A stretch of 64,000 nt of DNA from Sva-07 sp963774765 (GTDB taxonomy: Bacteria > Actinomycetota > Acidimicrobiia > Acidimicrobiales > Ilumatobacteraceae), in contig CAVZGP010000023.1 in the NCBI GenBank assembly GCA_963774765.1, forward strand, positions 1 to 64,000, given 5' to 3'. The position numbers and the translations under genes are program-made. This document shows positions 17,437 to 25,397 of the stretch, in pieces. Within the stretch, counting starts at the first letter, position 1. Each line of letters begins with the position of its first letter. The notes below the pieces were generated by a model, which saw only the letters and a program-made list of their open reading frames with translations, had not been told where the DNA came from and made no database searches.

Positions 17437-17884
17437 TCAGCGGGCCTTGGCGGCCGGGATCTCGAGCTCGGCGGGGGTCTGGGCGGCGTGCGGGTGTGTC
17501 GGGCCGGCGTACACCTTGCAGCTTCAGGAGCTGCTGGCGACCGAGCGGGCCCTTGGGGAGCATGCCGCGGATCGACTTGCGAAGCGCCTCTTCGGGCTTG
17601 CGAGCATGCAGGTTGGCGTAGCTCTCTGACTTGATGCCGCCCGGGTAGCCGCTGTGGCGGTACACCATGGTGCGCTCGGCCTTGCCGGCGGTCATCACGA
17701 TCTTGTCGGCGTTGATGATGATCACGTGGTCACCGGTGTCGATGTGCGGGGCGAACGTCGGCTTGTGCTTGCCGCGCAGGACGCGGGCGACCTCGGTGCA
17801 GAGGCGGCCGAGCACGAGGCCGTCCGCGTCGACGACGTGCCATTCACGGTGGATTTCGCTGGCTTTCGGGGTGTACGTAGGCAT
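17437..17884 (-). CDS. rplM: Large ribosomal subunit protein uL13 (single-base indel near C-terminus)
   Basis: Reads MPTYTPKASEIHREWHVVDA, then LGRLCTEVARVLRGKHKP, DHVIIINADKI, YRHSGYPGGIKS and IRGMLPKGPLGRQQLLKL, all typical of L13. One extra base near 17520 throws the frame. After removing it the protein continues KVYAGPTHPHAAQTPAELE to a TGA at 17437-17439. About 149 residues. First gene of rplM-rpsI, with a good promoter 60 bases upstream. Confidence 0.94.
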
Positions 17885-17943
17885 GCCGCAATCAATCTGT
17901 CGAGAGTCGAAGAGTCAGGTATCCCGCATTGGGGAACCGTGAA

Positions 17944-17972
17944 ATGATACGGCGGCGGACACCGCCCTCCAA
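17944..17972 (-). promoter_or_regulatory. Promoter of rplM-rpsI
   Basis: On the minus strand, TTGGAG (17967-17972) and TATCAT (17944-17949) are separated by exactly 17 bases. Transcription would start near 17937, giving a leader of roughly 50 bases before the rplM ATG. The form matches the proposed infA and rplC promoters. Confidence 0.65.
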
Positions 17973-17983
17973 CCCGCGACGGA

Positions 17984-19066
17984 TCAGCGTTGTTGCACTC
18001 GTGCCGCCGAGATCACGTCGAGGCACCACGCCTCGACGCGCTCGGCGAGTGCTTCGGTGGAGAACAGCTCCTCGACGCGCTGGCGGCATCGGACTCGTTC
18101 GATGTCATCGATTCGACCGACTGCGTCGATCATCGCTCCCACATCGTCGGCGGGCACGACGAATCCGGTCTCACCGTCGCTCACGATCTCGGCGGGCCCG
18201 CCCCGGTCGTAGGCGACGACGGGAACGCCCGTCGCCATGGCCTCGATCGCGACGTTGCCGAACGCTTCGACCCACTTCGGGGTCATCAGCAGGGCAGTGC
18301 ACCCCCCGATGGCAGCCTGCAGATCGTCGGTGGCAAGAAATCCGCAGTACTCGAGCGTCGCCGTCGGGTGCTCGGCGCGAATCCACTGCCAGTACTGCGG
18401 ATCCTGCATCATCCCCCAGACCTTCACCGGCCATCCGGTGTGAGCCGACAGTTCGGCGACATCTTCGAGCCCCTTCTCCGGTGAGATGCGACCGACGGCA
18501 CCGAGGTACGCAGGTGTGTCCGCACTCAGATGCACGTCGTAGCGGTCGGTGACGATGCCGCTGGAGAGCAGCCTGAACCACGACGGGTCCTCGAAGGTGG
18601 CCGCCTGACTCAGCGTGTGTGCGCCGAGGCACCCAGGGTGGCGGGCAGCAACCGCGGCGATCGCAGCATCCATCGCATCGGTGAGCGAACCCATCGAGAT
18701 GAAGTGCACCACCGGCACGTCGAGGAAGCGGGTGAGGTGAAGCGGCAACCAGTCGTAGGCGAGATTGATCACGATGTCGACATCGCGCTGGCGGTCGGCG
18801 ACGAGGTCCCACATCGCTGCCAGGACGGAGTTCGCCGGAACGACGACCGGAGCCGAACGATCGGAGAGTTGGCTGCTGGCCTGGAGCACCCCGTCGACCT
18901 GATGCACCCTGGCGCCGACGTGCAGCGATCCGGCCGGCGCGACGATCTCGACGTGATGTCCGAGCGCGCCGAGGCCGTAGACGAGGCTGTGCAGTGTCAA
19001 CTCGACGCCGCCACCGACCCCCGAGCCGATCGGACCGACCGGGGTCGATGCGATCAGGATGTTCAT
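17984..19066 (-). CDS. GT4-family glycosyltransferase
   Basis: About 360 residues with the two Rossmann halves of a GT-B enzyme. The N-terminal half starts MNILIASTPVGPIGSGVGGG with a glycine-rich acceptor loop. The C-terminal half has GRISPEKGLEDVAELSAH and the donor-site EX7E motif EAFGNVAIEAMATGVPVV, then DRGGPAEIVSDGETGFVV. It transfers a sugar from a nucleotide donor to an unknown acceptor. ATG at 19066 is preferred over 19174, as similarity starts there. The stop lies close to the rplM promoter. Confidence 0.87.
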   Translation of the reverse strand: MNILIASTPVGPIGSGVGGGVELTLHSLVYGLGALGHHVEIVAPAGSLHVGARVHQVDGVLQASSQLSDRSAPVVVPANSVLAAMWDLVADRQRDVDIVINLAYDWLPLHLTRFLDVPVVHFISMGSLTDAMDAAIAAVAARHPGCLGAHTLSQAATFEDPSWFRLLSSGIVTDRYDVHLSADTPAYLGAVGRISPEKGLEDVAELSAHTGWPVKVWGMMQDPQYWQWIRAEHPTATLEYCGFLATDDLQAAIGGCTALLMTPKWVEAFGNVAIEAMATGVPVVAYDRGGPAEIVSDGETGFVVPADDVGAMIDAVGRIDDIERVRCRQRVEELFSTEALAERVEAWCLDVISAARVQQR

Positions 19067-19191
19067 CGGACGACCCACGGGTACTTCGAACGCACGCTGG
19101 CAGCACCGTATTCCCCATTTCGGTTTGCCGGACGTGAAGGTGCCGACTGCAATAGTCTCAAGTTCGTGGGCCACCGAACCGATGAGTTGAC

Positions 19192-21264
19192 ATGAGTTCC
19201 GCCAACTCGAACGCGCCGTCGGTGGACCACCTTGCCGACCCCGTGTTCGCGGTCGATCCGGCCGGTGTGCTGCGATACGCGAACGACTGCGCTGCCGAGG
19301 TGCTGGGATGGGACGCCGTGGAGTTGACCGGCACCAATGTGCTCGACCTCGTGCATCCCGACGACCTCACACTCGCGATGTCGGCACTCGAGACGGTCCA
19401 GGACAAGGCATTCGGCGACCTTCTCACACTGCGGATCCGCACGGGACGCGGGACGTGGCGCTATCTCGAATTCCGCGGAACGCACCGCGCTCCCGATCCC
19501 GCCGACCCGCTGGCGGGGTTGATCGTGGTCGTGGCCCGCGATGTCACCGATCGTCACCGGCTCGAGTTCGACCAGGGCGACACCGAGGTACTTCGGGCGG
19601 TGATGGCAAACATGCACGGCATGGTCATCCTCGCCGACGACCGTGGCCGCGTCCGGTCCGTCAACGGCGCGGTGACCCGTCTGCTCGGCCACGACCCCGA
19701 GACCGTCCGCGGGCGCTCGATTCTCGACTACCTCCATGACGACGACCGTGACACCATCCTCGACGCTGCGCAACGCCTCGACCCTCAGGGTTCGCTGACG
19801 CTCGACGCGCGGGTGATCATGGCCGATGGGACCGCACTGATCTGTGAGTTCACGGTGAACAACCTGCTCGACGATCCGGCGGTCGCGAGCTACGTGATCA
19901 GCGCCCAGATCGCCACGTCGCTGGCCGACGCACGCGATCGGGTCGAGTTCCTGGCCGACCACGACAGCCGCACCGGCCTGCTCAACCGCGACGGCTTCAT
20001 GAGAGCAGCACACACGATGATGCAGGGTGGCGCCGGGCTCGGCATCTTGATCGTCGACATCGTCCACTTCCGATCGATCAACGAGCTCTACGGCGAGCCT
20101 GTCGGCGACGCCGTACTGTCGGCGGTCGCCGAACGCATCGACCAGATCCGCTGGCCCGACCTGATCACCGCCCGGTTCGGCGGCGACGAGTTCGTGCTCG
20201 CGATTCGTGCGTCGAGTCCGAGCGCGGTCGAGATGCTGCGCGAACGAGTCCGCCGCGACATCGCCCGGCCTCTCGACGTCAACGGGCAGGAGGTCAACTT
20301 CGACGTCCGCACGGCGATCGCTTTCGAGGCCCGGCCGGAGGTCCTCGACGCGCTACTCGTGACCGCCAGCAACGACCTGATGTCGGCCAAGCGGTTCGCC
20401 GATCCCGAGACCAGTGGGATCTCGGTCGACGCGATCAACGAGCGCCGTCGGCAGCTCGAGCTGCTCCGAGCTGCTCTCGACGACGGCCAGATCCGGCCGT
20501 ATTTCCAGCCGATCTGCGCCGTCGACGGCACGATCACCGCGATCGAGGCACTCGTTCGCTGGGTGCATCCGCTGCGAGGGGTCCTCGGCGTCAGCGAGAT
20601 CCTTCCACTGGCCCGCATGGCCGGATTGGCCGAAGCCGTCGACGATCAGGTGCTCGACCAGGCCTTGAAGTTCGCCACGCGTCTGGTCGACGCCGGCCAT
20701 GGCCAGATCGAGGTGCACGTCAACATCGACCCGAAGGCGATCTCGCGTGCGTCGTTCGGGGCGTCATTCCTCGAGCGTTGCCGCCGATCGGGAGCGAACC
20801 CGACCCAGTTGGTCATCGAGATCACCGAGACCGATCTCCTCTCGCCCGGCGCGGCGTCGTTGGCCAACATGCAGAAGCTGCGGTTCGCCGGCATCCACGT
20901 GTCGATCGACGACTTCGGCACCGGCTACTCGAGCCTTGCGCACCTGCTCGAGCTGCCGATCGATGGCGTGAAGATCGACCGTCGATTCGTCGCCGGCATC
21001 GACATCGATCCAGCCGCGACCAACCTGACCACGGCGATCCTCGGCCTCAGTGCCAACCTCAAGCTGTCGTGCGTGGCCGAGGGCGTCGAGCAGCCGTACC
21101 AGCGCGATCGACTCGCCGAACTCGGATGTGAGTCGTTCCAGGGTTGGCTGTTCGCACCGGCGGTCTCGGCCGACGAGCTGCTCGCGTTGTTGCCGCGCAT
21201 CGACCTCGGTGAGGCGGCCGGGGCGCCGGACGGTGCTCAGGCGTCCCAGCGTTCTCCGCTGTAG
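19192..21264 (+). CDS. PAS-PAS-GGDEF-EAL cyclic-di-GMP signalling protein
   Basis: A 690-residue cytosolic signalling protein with no membrane segment. Two PAS domains occupy about residues 12-120 and 130-245. The GGDEF domain (about 250-410) starts HDSRTGLLNRDGF and has an intact RFGGDEF at 328-334. An RWPD resembling the inhibitory I-site sits at 320-323, one residue further out than usual. The EAL domain (about 425-680) has YFQP...EALVRW at 437-456, then VNIDPKAIS, EITETDLLS, DDFGTGYSSLAHL and KIDRRFV, so both synthesis and hydrolysis of c-di-GMP are possible. It is convergent with truA, and the 3' ends overlap by 28 bases. A TAGTCT at 19153-19158 may be the -10 box. Confidence 0.93.
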   Translation: MSSANSNAPSVDHLADPVFAVDPAGVLRYANDCAAEVLGWDAVELTGTNVLDLVHPDDLTLAMSALETVQDKAFGDLLTLRIRTGRGTWRYLEFRGTHRAPDPADPLAGLIVVVARDVTDRHRLEFDQGDTEVLRAVMANMHGMVILADDRGRVRSVNGAVTRLLGHDPETVRGRSILDYLHDDDRDTILDAAQRLDPQGSLTLDARVIMADGTALICEFTVNNLLDDPAVASYVISAQIATSLADARDRVEFLADHDSRTGLLNRDGFMRAAHTMMQGGAGLGILIVDIVHFRSINELYGEPVGDAVLSAVAERIDQIRWPDLITARFGGDEFVLAIRASSPSAVEMLRERVRRDIARPLDVNGQEVNFDVRTAIAFEARPEVLDALLVTASNDLMSAKRFADPETSGISVDAINERRRQLELLRAALDDGQIRPYFQPICAVDGTITAIEALVRWVHPLRGVLGVSEILPLARMAGLAEAVDDQVLDQALKFATRLVDAGHGQIEVHVNIDPKAISRASFGASFLERCRRSGANPTQLVIEITETDLLSPGAASLANMQKLRFAGIHVSIDDFGTGYSSLAHLLELPIDGVKIDRRFVAGIDIDPAATNLTTAILGLSANLKLSCVAEGVEQPYQRDRLAELGCESFQGWLFAPAVSADELLALLPRIDLGEAAGAPDGAQASQRSPL

Positions 21265-22033
21265 TCGACAGACCACAGCACCAGCCCGGCCGGCGGGGCG
21301 ACCTGCCCCGCTGCGTTTCGGTCGAACGCGGCGAGCGTCGCGGCGACCGACTCCGTCGAGCGTCGCCCCAGTCCCACGTCGACGAGCGTGCCGACGATGC
21401 TGCGCACCATCTGGTGACAGAACGACGAGGCGCTGATCTCGAAGCGCAGCATCGACAGACCCCATTGTGCGTCTTCGGGCCGCGTCCACAGCGCCGAGTG
21501 CAAGCGTCGCACCATGCTGGGTTCATCGAATCCCGCGGCCGGCTTGGGTCGGCGGCAGAACGACGAGAAGTCGTGTTCGCCGAGCAGCGAGACCGCGGCC
21601 CGATTCATCGAGTCGACGTCGAGTCGCCCGGGTACGTGCCACGTGGTGCGAGCCAGCAACGGATTCGCCGCCGCGTCGTTCCAGACGTGATAGCGATAGG
21701 TGCGACCGGTCGCGGAGAACCGCGCCGAAAAGACTCGTCGGTCCACTCGACGTCGCGCACGGCGATGTCCGGACCGCACAACCCGTTGACGCTGCGCCCG
21801 AGGCGCCGCAGATCGGTCGCGACAGGGAGTTCCCCGGAGACCACCTGGCCCCAGCCGTGCACGCCGGCGTCGGTGCGGCCCGCTCCGGTCAACTCGACCG
21901 GACATCGCACAACGGTCTCGACGGCTCGGCGCAGTTCGCCCATCACCGTGCGCACACCGTCGCTCTCGGCGAACCCACGGAAATTGGTGCCGTCGTAGGC
22001 GACGGTCAGTCGGGCAGTGCGCGTGTCGGGCAC
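21237..22033 (-). CDS. truA: tRNA pseudouridine(38-40) synthase TruA (one frameshift)
   Basis: The first frame gives RLTVAYDGTNFRGFAES and the catalytic-Asp motif ELTGAGRTDAGVHGWGQVV, then WTDESF. A single indel near 21730 switches to SARFSATGRTYRYHVWN, then NPLLARTTWHV, GEHDFSSFCR, EISASSFCHQMVRSIVGTLV and the C-terminal AAGQVAPPAGLVLWSVDY. The joined product is about 265 residues, the family size. It modifies the anticodon arm of tRNAs. It follows rplQ by 13 bases at the end of the alpha operon, a common arrangement. Confidence 0.9.
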
Positions 22034-22046
22034 GCCGCCGTCATCC

Positions 22047-22415
22047 TCAGACGAGTTCGATACGGGCCATCTGGGCGTTGTCGCCGTGGCGCGGACCCAT
22101 CTTCAGGATCCGGGTGTAGCCGCCATTGCGCTCGGCGTAGCGCGGGGCCACGTCGTGCACGAGCTTGTAGGTCATCTCCTTGTCGCCGAGGAACGCCTCG
22201 ATCTGACGGATGCGATGGACCTGCATCGGGCCTTCCTCCTGCGCCTTCTTCGCCTTGGTGATCAGCTTCTCGGCGATCGGGCGGAGGTGCTTGGCCTTGG
22301 CCTCGGAGGTGGTGATGGCCTCGGCAGCGAACAACGACGCGGCGAGGTTGGCCATCATGAGGCGCTGGTGGGCGGCGGAGCTGCCGAAGCGGCGGGAGCG
22401 GCGTGGAGTGGGCAT
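22047..22415 (-). CDS. rplQ: Large ribosomal subunit protein bL17
   Basis: 122 residues, MPTPRRSRRFGSSAAHQRLMMANLAASLF (abridged), with the family segment ITTSEAKAKHLRPIAEKLIT and a C-terminal GGYTRILKMGPRHGDNAQMARIELV-type ending. Last ribosomal gene of the alpha operon, 35 bases after rpoA. Confidence 0.96.
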   Translation of the reverse strand: MPTPRRSRRFGSSAAHQRLMMANLAASLFAAEAITTSEAKAKHLRPIAEKLITKAKKAQEEGPMQVHRIRQIEAFLGDKEMTYKLVHDVAPRYAERNGGYTRILKMGPRHGDNAQMARIELV

Positions 22416-22450
22416 CGTTCAATCGTCTTTCGTTGTGTGCGTCGCAGCGA

Positions 22451-23383
22451 TCAGCCGCGCAGCGTGAGGCCGCGCTCGTCGAGCTTGGCCTTGACTTCGT
22501 CGAGGCTCTTCTGGCCGAAGTTGGTGATGTTGAGCAGGTCGTCCTCGGTCTTGGTCAGCAGTTCCCCGACGGTGTTGACCTGGGCCCGCTTGAGGCAGTT
22601 GTTCGGACGCTCGGACAGGTCGAGATCCTCGATCGGGAGGTCGAGGTCGGGCGAGCTGACCGCAGCGTCGACGATCTCGCCGAGTTCGAGACCCTTGGGC
22701 TCGTCGGACATCGTGGCGACCAGATCGACGAGCGAGCGCAGCGTGGCGCCTGCGGAAGCGAGCGCCTCGGCGGCGGTGATCGAACCGTCGGTCTCGATCT
22801 CGATGACGAGGCGGTCGTAGTTGGTGGCCTGCTCGACGCGGGTGGGCTCGACCTCGAACGCCACGCGGCGCACCGCACTGAAGATCGCGTCGATCGGGAT
22901 GACACCGATCACCCGGTTGTCGTCTTCACGGTTGCTCGACAGGTAGCCACGACCCTGCTCGACGGTGAGATCGATGGCGAGACGGCCCTTGGAGTTGAGT
23001 GTGGCGATGTGGAGGTCCTTGTTGAGCACCTCGACGTCGGCGGGGCACTCGATGTCGCCGGCGGTGACCGCACCGGCACCGCGTGCGTCGAGACGCATCG
23101 TGACGGGCTCCTCGGACACCGAGGTGACCACGATGTCCTTGAGGTTCAAGATGATGTCGGTGACGTCCTCGGCCACGCCGGGGATCGTGTCGAACTCATG
23201 GAGCGAATCGTCGAACCGTGCGGTGGTGATCGCCGCACCGGGGATCGACGACAGCAGGGTGCGCCGCAGCGAGTTGCCGAGCGTGTGGCCGAAGCCTGGC
23301 TCGAGTGGACCGACGGCGAAACGGCCGCGGTTGTCGGACTCCTCACCGAGAGCTTCGATGGTGGGGCGCTGCATGACGAGCAT
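22451..23383 (-). CDS. rpoA: RNA polymerase subunit alpha
   Basis: 310 residues. The N-terminal assembly domain (about 1-230) contains RGRFAVGPLEPGFGHTLGNS and LRRTLLSSIPGAAIT for dimerisation and beta contact. The C-terminal domain (about 245-310) has the helix-hairpin-helix TVGELLTKTEDDLLNITNFG and GQKSLDEVKAKLDERGL, which bind UP-element DNA and activators. Start MLVM; an internal ATG three codons later is possible. The gene order rpsD-rpoA-rplQ is canonical. Confidence 0.97.
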   Translation of the reverse strand: MLVMQRPTIEALGEESDNRGRFAVGPLEPGFGHTLGNSLRRTLLSSIPGAAITTARFDDSLHEFDTIPGVAEDVTDIILNLKDIVVTSVSEEPVTMRLDARGAGAVTAGDIECPADVEVLNKDLHIATLNSKGRLAIDLTVEQGRGYLSSNREDDNRVIGVIPIDAIFSAVRRVAFEVEPTRVEQATNYDRLVIEIETDGSITAAEALASAGATLRSLVDLVATMSDEPKGLELGEIVDAAVSSPDLDLPIEDLDLSERPNNCLKRAQVNTVGELLTKTEDDLLNITNFGQKSLDEVKAKLDERGLTLRG

Positions 23384-23452
23384 TGGGGCCGGGACCTTTC
23401 CGGGTGTTCGAGTGACGTGCTGGACGAACGGGGAACGTACGAGAGACGGGGA

Positions 23453-24070
23453 TTACTTGGAGTAGAGCTCGACGATGAGCGACTCGCGAACGGGCACGTC
23501 GATGTGCTCACGCTCGGGGAGGCTGCGGACCGTCACGGCCTTGCCGCCGTCGCTCGCTTCGAGCCATCCGACGAGCGAACGGTCGAGCGTGTCGATGTTG
23601 TGCTGGACCACGATCATCTTCTGCGCCTTCGGCGACAGCGAAATGACCTGGCCCTTCTTGCAACGGAAGCTGGCGATGTCGACGCGCTTGCCATCGACCT
23701 GGATGAGGCCATGGTTCACGAACTGACGGGCCTGCGGACGGCTGGATGCCCAACCGGCGCGGTAGACCACGTTGTCGAGGCGCTGTTCGAGCAGGCGCAA
23801 CAGGATTTCGCCGGTCGGACCCTGCATCTTCTGGGCCTCGACGTAGGTCTTGTGGAACTGCTTTTCGAGCACGCCGTAGATGTACTTCGCCTTCTGCTTC
23901 TCCTGCATCTGGGCGAGGTACTCGCTGCCGGCGTTGCGGCGACGGGTGCGGCCGTGCTGGCCGGGCGGGAAGGGGCGGCGCTCGAGCGCCTGGCGACCCT
24001 TCTCATTTTCGAAGATGTTGACCGACAGGCGGCGCGAGATGCGCACCTTGGGTCCGGTGTAACGAGCCAT
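23453..24070 (-). CDS. rpsD: Small ribosomal subunit protein uS4
   Basis: 205 residues starting MARYTGPKVRISRRLSVNIF. The N-terminal region lacks the four cysteines of zinc-type S4, so this is the zinc-independent form. The S4 RNA-binding domain follows (RLDNVVYRAGWASSRPQARQ, then VNHGLIQVDGKRVDIASF). In other bacteria S4 represses its own operon, but I see no obvious pseudoknot leader here. Confidence 0.97.
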   Translation of the reverse strand: MARYTGPKVRISRRLSVNIFENEKGRQALERRPFPPGQHGRTRRRNAGSEYLAQMQEKQKAKYIYGVLEKQFHKTYVEAQKMQGPTGEILLRLLEQRLDNVVYRAGWASSRPQARQFVNHGLIQVDGKRVDIASFRCKKGQVISLSPKAQKMIVVQHNIDTLDRSLVGWLEASDGGKAVTVRSLPEREHIDVPVRESLIVELYSK

Positions 24071-24084
24071 GATTCAGTTGCTCC

Positions 24085-24480
24085 TCAGCCGCGCCGACGC
24101 TTGGATTGGCGGCATCCGTTGTGGGGAACCGGGGTGACGTCCTTGATCGAGGTGACCTCGATACCGGTTTGTTGGATCGAGCGCACGGCGGTGTCGCGTC
24201 CAGAGCCCGGGCCCTTGACCTGCACCTCGGCGCGGCGCAGGCCGTGCTCGATGGCTGCCTTGCCGGCCTTCTCGGCGGCCTGCTGCGCGGCGTAGGGCGT
24301 GCTCTTGCGGCTGCCCTTGAAGCCGACGCCACCTGACGACGCCCAGGCAATGACGTTGCCCTCGGTGTCGGTGATCGAGACGATCGTGTTGTTGAACGAG
24401 CTCTTGATGTGCACGATGCCCGTGCTGACGTTCTTGCGGTCACGCTTGCGCGGACGGCGGCTCGCGGTGGGCTTTGCCAT
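24085..24480 (-). CDS. rpsK: Small ribosomal subunit protein uS11
   Basis: 131 residues with NVSTGIVHIKSSFNNTIVSI, the WASSGGVGFKGSRKSTPYAA core, and the C-terminal SIKDVTPVPHNGCRQSKRRRG. The C-terminus binds the 30S platform rRNA. Its ATG shares the final bases of the rpsM stop, so the two are translationally coupled. Confidence 0.97.
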   Translation of the reverse strand: MAKPTASRRPRKRDRKNVSTGIVHIKSSFNNTIVSITDTEGNVIAWASSGGVGFKGSRKSTPYAAQQAAEKAGKAAIEHGLRRAEVQVKGPGSGRDTAVRSIQQTGIEVTSIKDVTPVPHNGCRQSKRRRG

Positions 24481-24860
24481 TACTTCCTCACTGCCTTCTT
24501 CTTGTTCGCCACCGTGCGCTTGGGGCCCTTGCGGGTGCGAGCGTTGGTGTGGGTGCGCTGGCCGCGGACCGGGAGGCCCTTGCGGTGACGGACGCCCTGT
24601 AGGCAGCCGATCTCGATCTTGCGCTTGATGTCGCCCTGCACGTCGCGGCGCAGGTCGCCCTCGATCTTCAGGTTCTGGTCGATGTAGGAGCGGATGCGGT
24701 TGACCTCGTCCTCGGTCAGGTTCGAGACCTTGGTGTTCGGATCGAGCTCGAGTTCCGCGCAGATCTTCTGCGACGTGGGCAGACCGATCCCGAAGATGTA
24801 GGTGAGCGAGATCTCCAACCGCTTCTCGCGGGGGATGTCGACGCCGGCGATACGTGCCAT
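24480..24860 (-). CDS. rpsM: Small ribosomal subunit protein uS13
   Basis: 126 residues, MARIAGVDIPREKRLEISL, IFGIGLPTSQKIC, then RHRKGLPVRGQRTHTNARTR and a lysine-rich end (GPKRTVANKKKAVRK). It forms the head of the 30S subunit and contacts the 50S and P-site tRNA. Sits between rpmJ and rpsK as in most alpha operons. Confidence 0.97.
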   Translation of the reverse strand: MARIAGVDIPREKRLEISLTYIFGIGLPTSQKICAELELDPNTKVSNLTEDEVNRIRSYIDQNLKIEGDLRRDVQGDIKRKIEIGCLQGVRHRKGLPVRGQRTHTNARTRKGPKRTVANKKKAVRK

Positions 24861-24873
24861 GTGATTACTCCTG

Positions 24874-24987
24874 TCAGCCCTGACGCTGCTTGTGGCGCGG
24901 ATTGGGGCAGATGACCATGATGCGACGATGGCGACGGATCACCTTGCAGTTGTCGCACATCGGCTTGACGCTGGGTCGGACTTTCAT
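24874..24987 (-). CDS. rpmJ: Large ribosomal subunit protein bL36
   Basis: 37 residues, MKVRPSVKPMCDNCKVIRRH, with the zinc ligands C11, C14, C27 and H32 (CPNPRHKQ). Zinc-type (C+) L36. ATG at 24985-24987, 10 bases after the infA stop. Confidence 0.96.
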   Translation of the reverse strand: MKVRPSVKPMCDNCKVIRRHRRIMVICPNPRHKQRQG

Positions 24988-24997
24988 GGTTGCTCTC

Positions 24998-25222
24998 TTA
25001 CTTGTACCTGTACGTGATGCGACCTCGGGTGAGGTCGTAGGGGGTGAGTTCCACCTGCACCTTGTCGCCGGGAAGGATGCGGATGTAGTGCATGCGCATC
25101 TTGCCGGAGATGTGGGCCAAGACTTCGTGCCCGTTGTCGAGCGCGACCTTGAACATTGCGTTCGGAAGCGATTCGAGGATCTTGCCTTCCAGCACGATCG
25201 CGTCTTCCTTTGGCTTCGGCAG
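24998..25222 (-). CDS. infA: Translation initiation factor IF-1, probable CTG start
   Basis: The OB-fold factor that blocks the ribosomal A site during initiation. The core is unmistakable: DAIVLEGKILESLPNAMFKV, NGHEVLAHISGKMRMHYIRI, LPGDKVQVELTPYDLTRGRI and TYRYK. Ordinary IF-1 is about 72-74 residues and starts one or two residues before a KK/KP stretch. Here that position is CTG (25220-25222), giving LPKPKEDAIV and 74 residues, and it follows a strong AGGAG with 6 bases spacing. No ATG, GTG or TTG lies in frame near this point. The nearest alternative (25294) would add 24 residues with no family similarity. Coordinates assume the CTG. Confidence 0.85.
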   Translation of the reverse strand: MPKPKEDAIVLEGKILESLPNAMFKVALDNGHEVLAHISGKMRMHYIRILPGDKVQVELTPYDLTRGRITYRYK

Positions 25223-25335
25223 GGGCTTCTCCTCACTCGTTCGTTGTACCGGCGGGAGCCGGTGGCGGGCACGACAGCACACAGCTGCGGGCACCAGGGA
25301 CAGAATTTCTCGGCCTGCGAACAGACCGGCGTGTC

Positions 25336-25364
25336 ATGCTAGCGGCGCCTTTTCGCAGATCCAA
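25336..25364 (-). promoter_or_regulatory. Promoter of the infA-rpmJ-rpsM-rpsK-rpsD-rpoA-rplQ operon
   Basis: On the minus strand, TTGGAT (25359-25364) and TAGCAT (25336-25341) are spaced by 17 bases. The start site would be near 25329, about 105 bases upstream of infA. It is nearly identical in form to the promoter before rplC. No other gene intervenes, so the alpha operon is probably uncoupled from secY-adk. Confidence 0.6.
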
Positions 25365-25397
25365 TGGCCTGATCCGCCGGATTTCTCCCGCCGTGTG

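Noticed and set aside
17012..17884. A natural rplM-rpsI fusion protein (single 290-codon frame)
   Set aside because: The joined frame runs through nonsense between the two conserved proteins; one-base corrections restore a normal L13 stop and a separate S9 start.
19192..21264. Degenerate GGDEF or EAL domain
   Set aside because: Both signature motifs (RFGGDEF and EALVRW) and the DDFGTGYSS block are intact, so there is no ground to call either half inactive.
22403..24295. 630-codon plus-strand open frame across rpoA and rpsD
   Set aside because: It is antisense to two strongly conserved genes and has no recognisable motif; long antisense frames are expected at this GC content.
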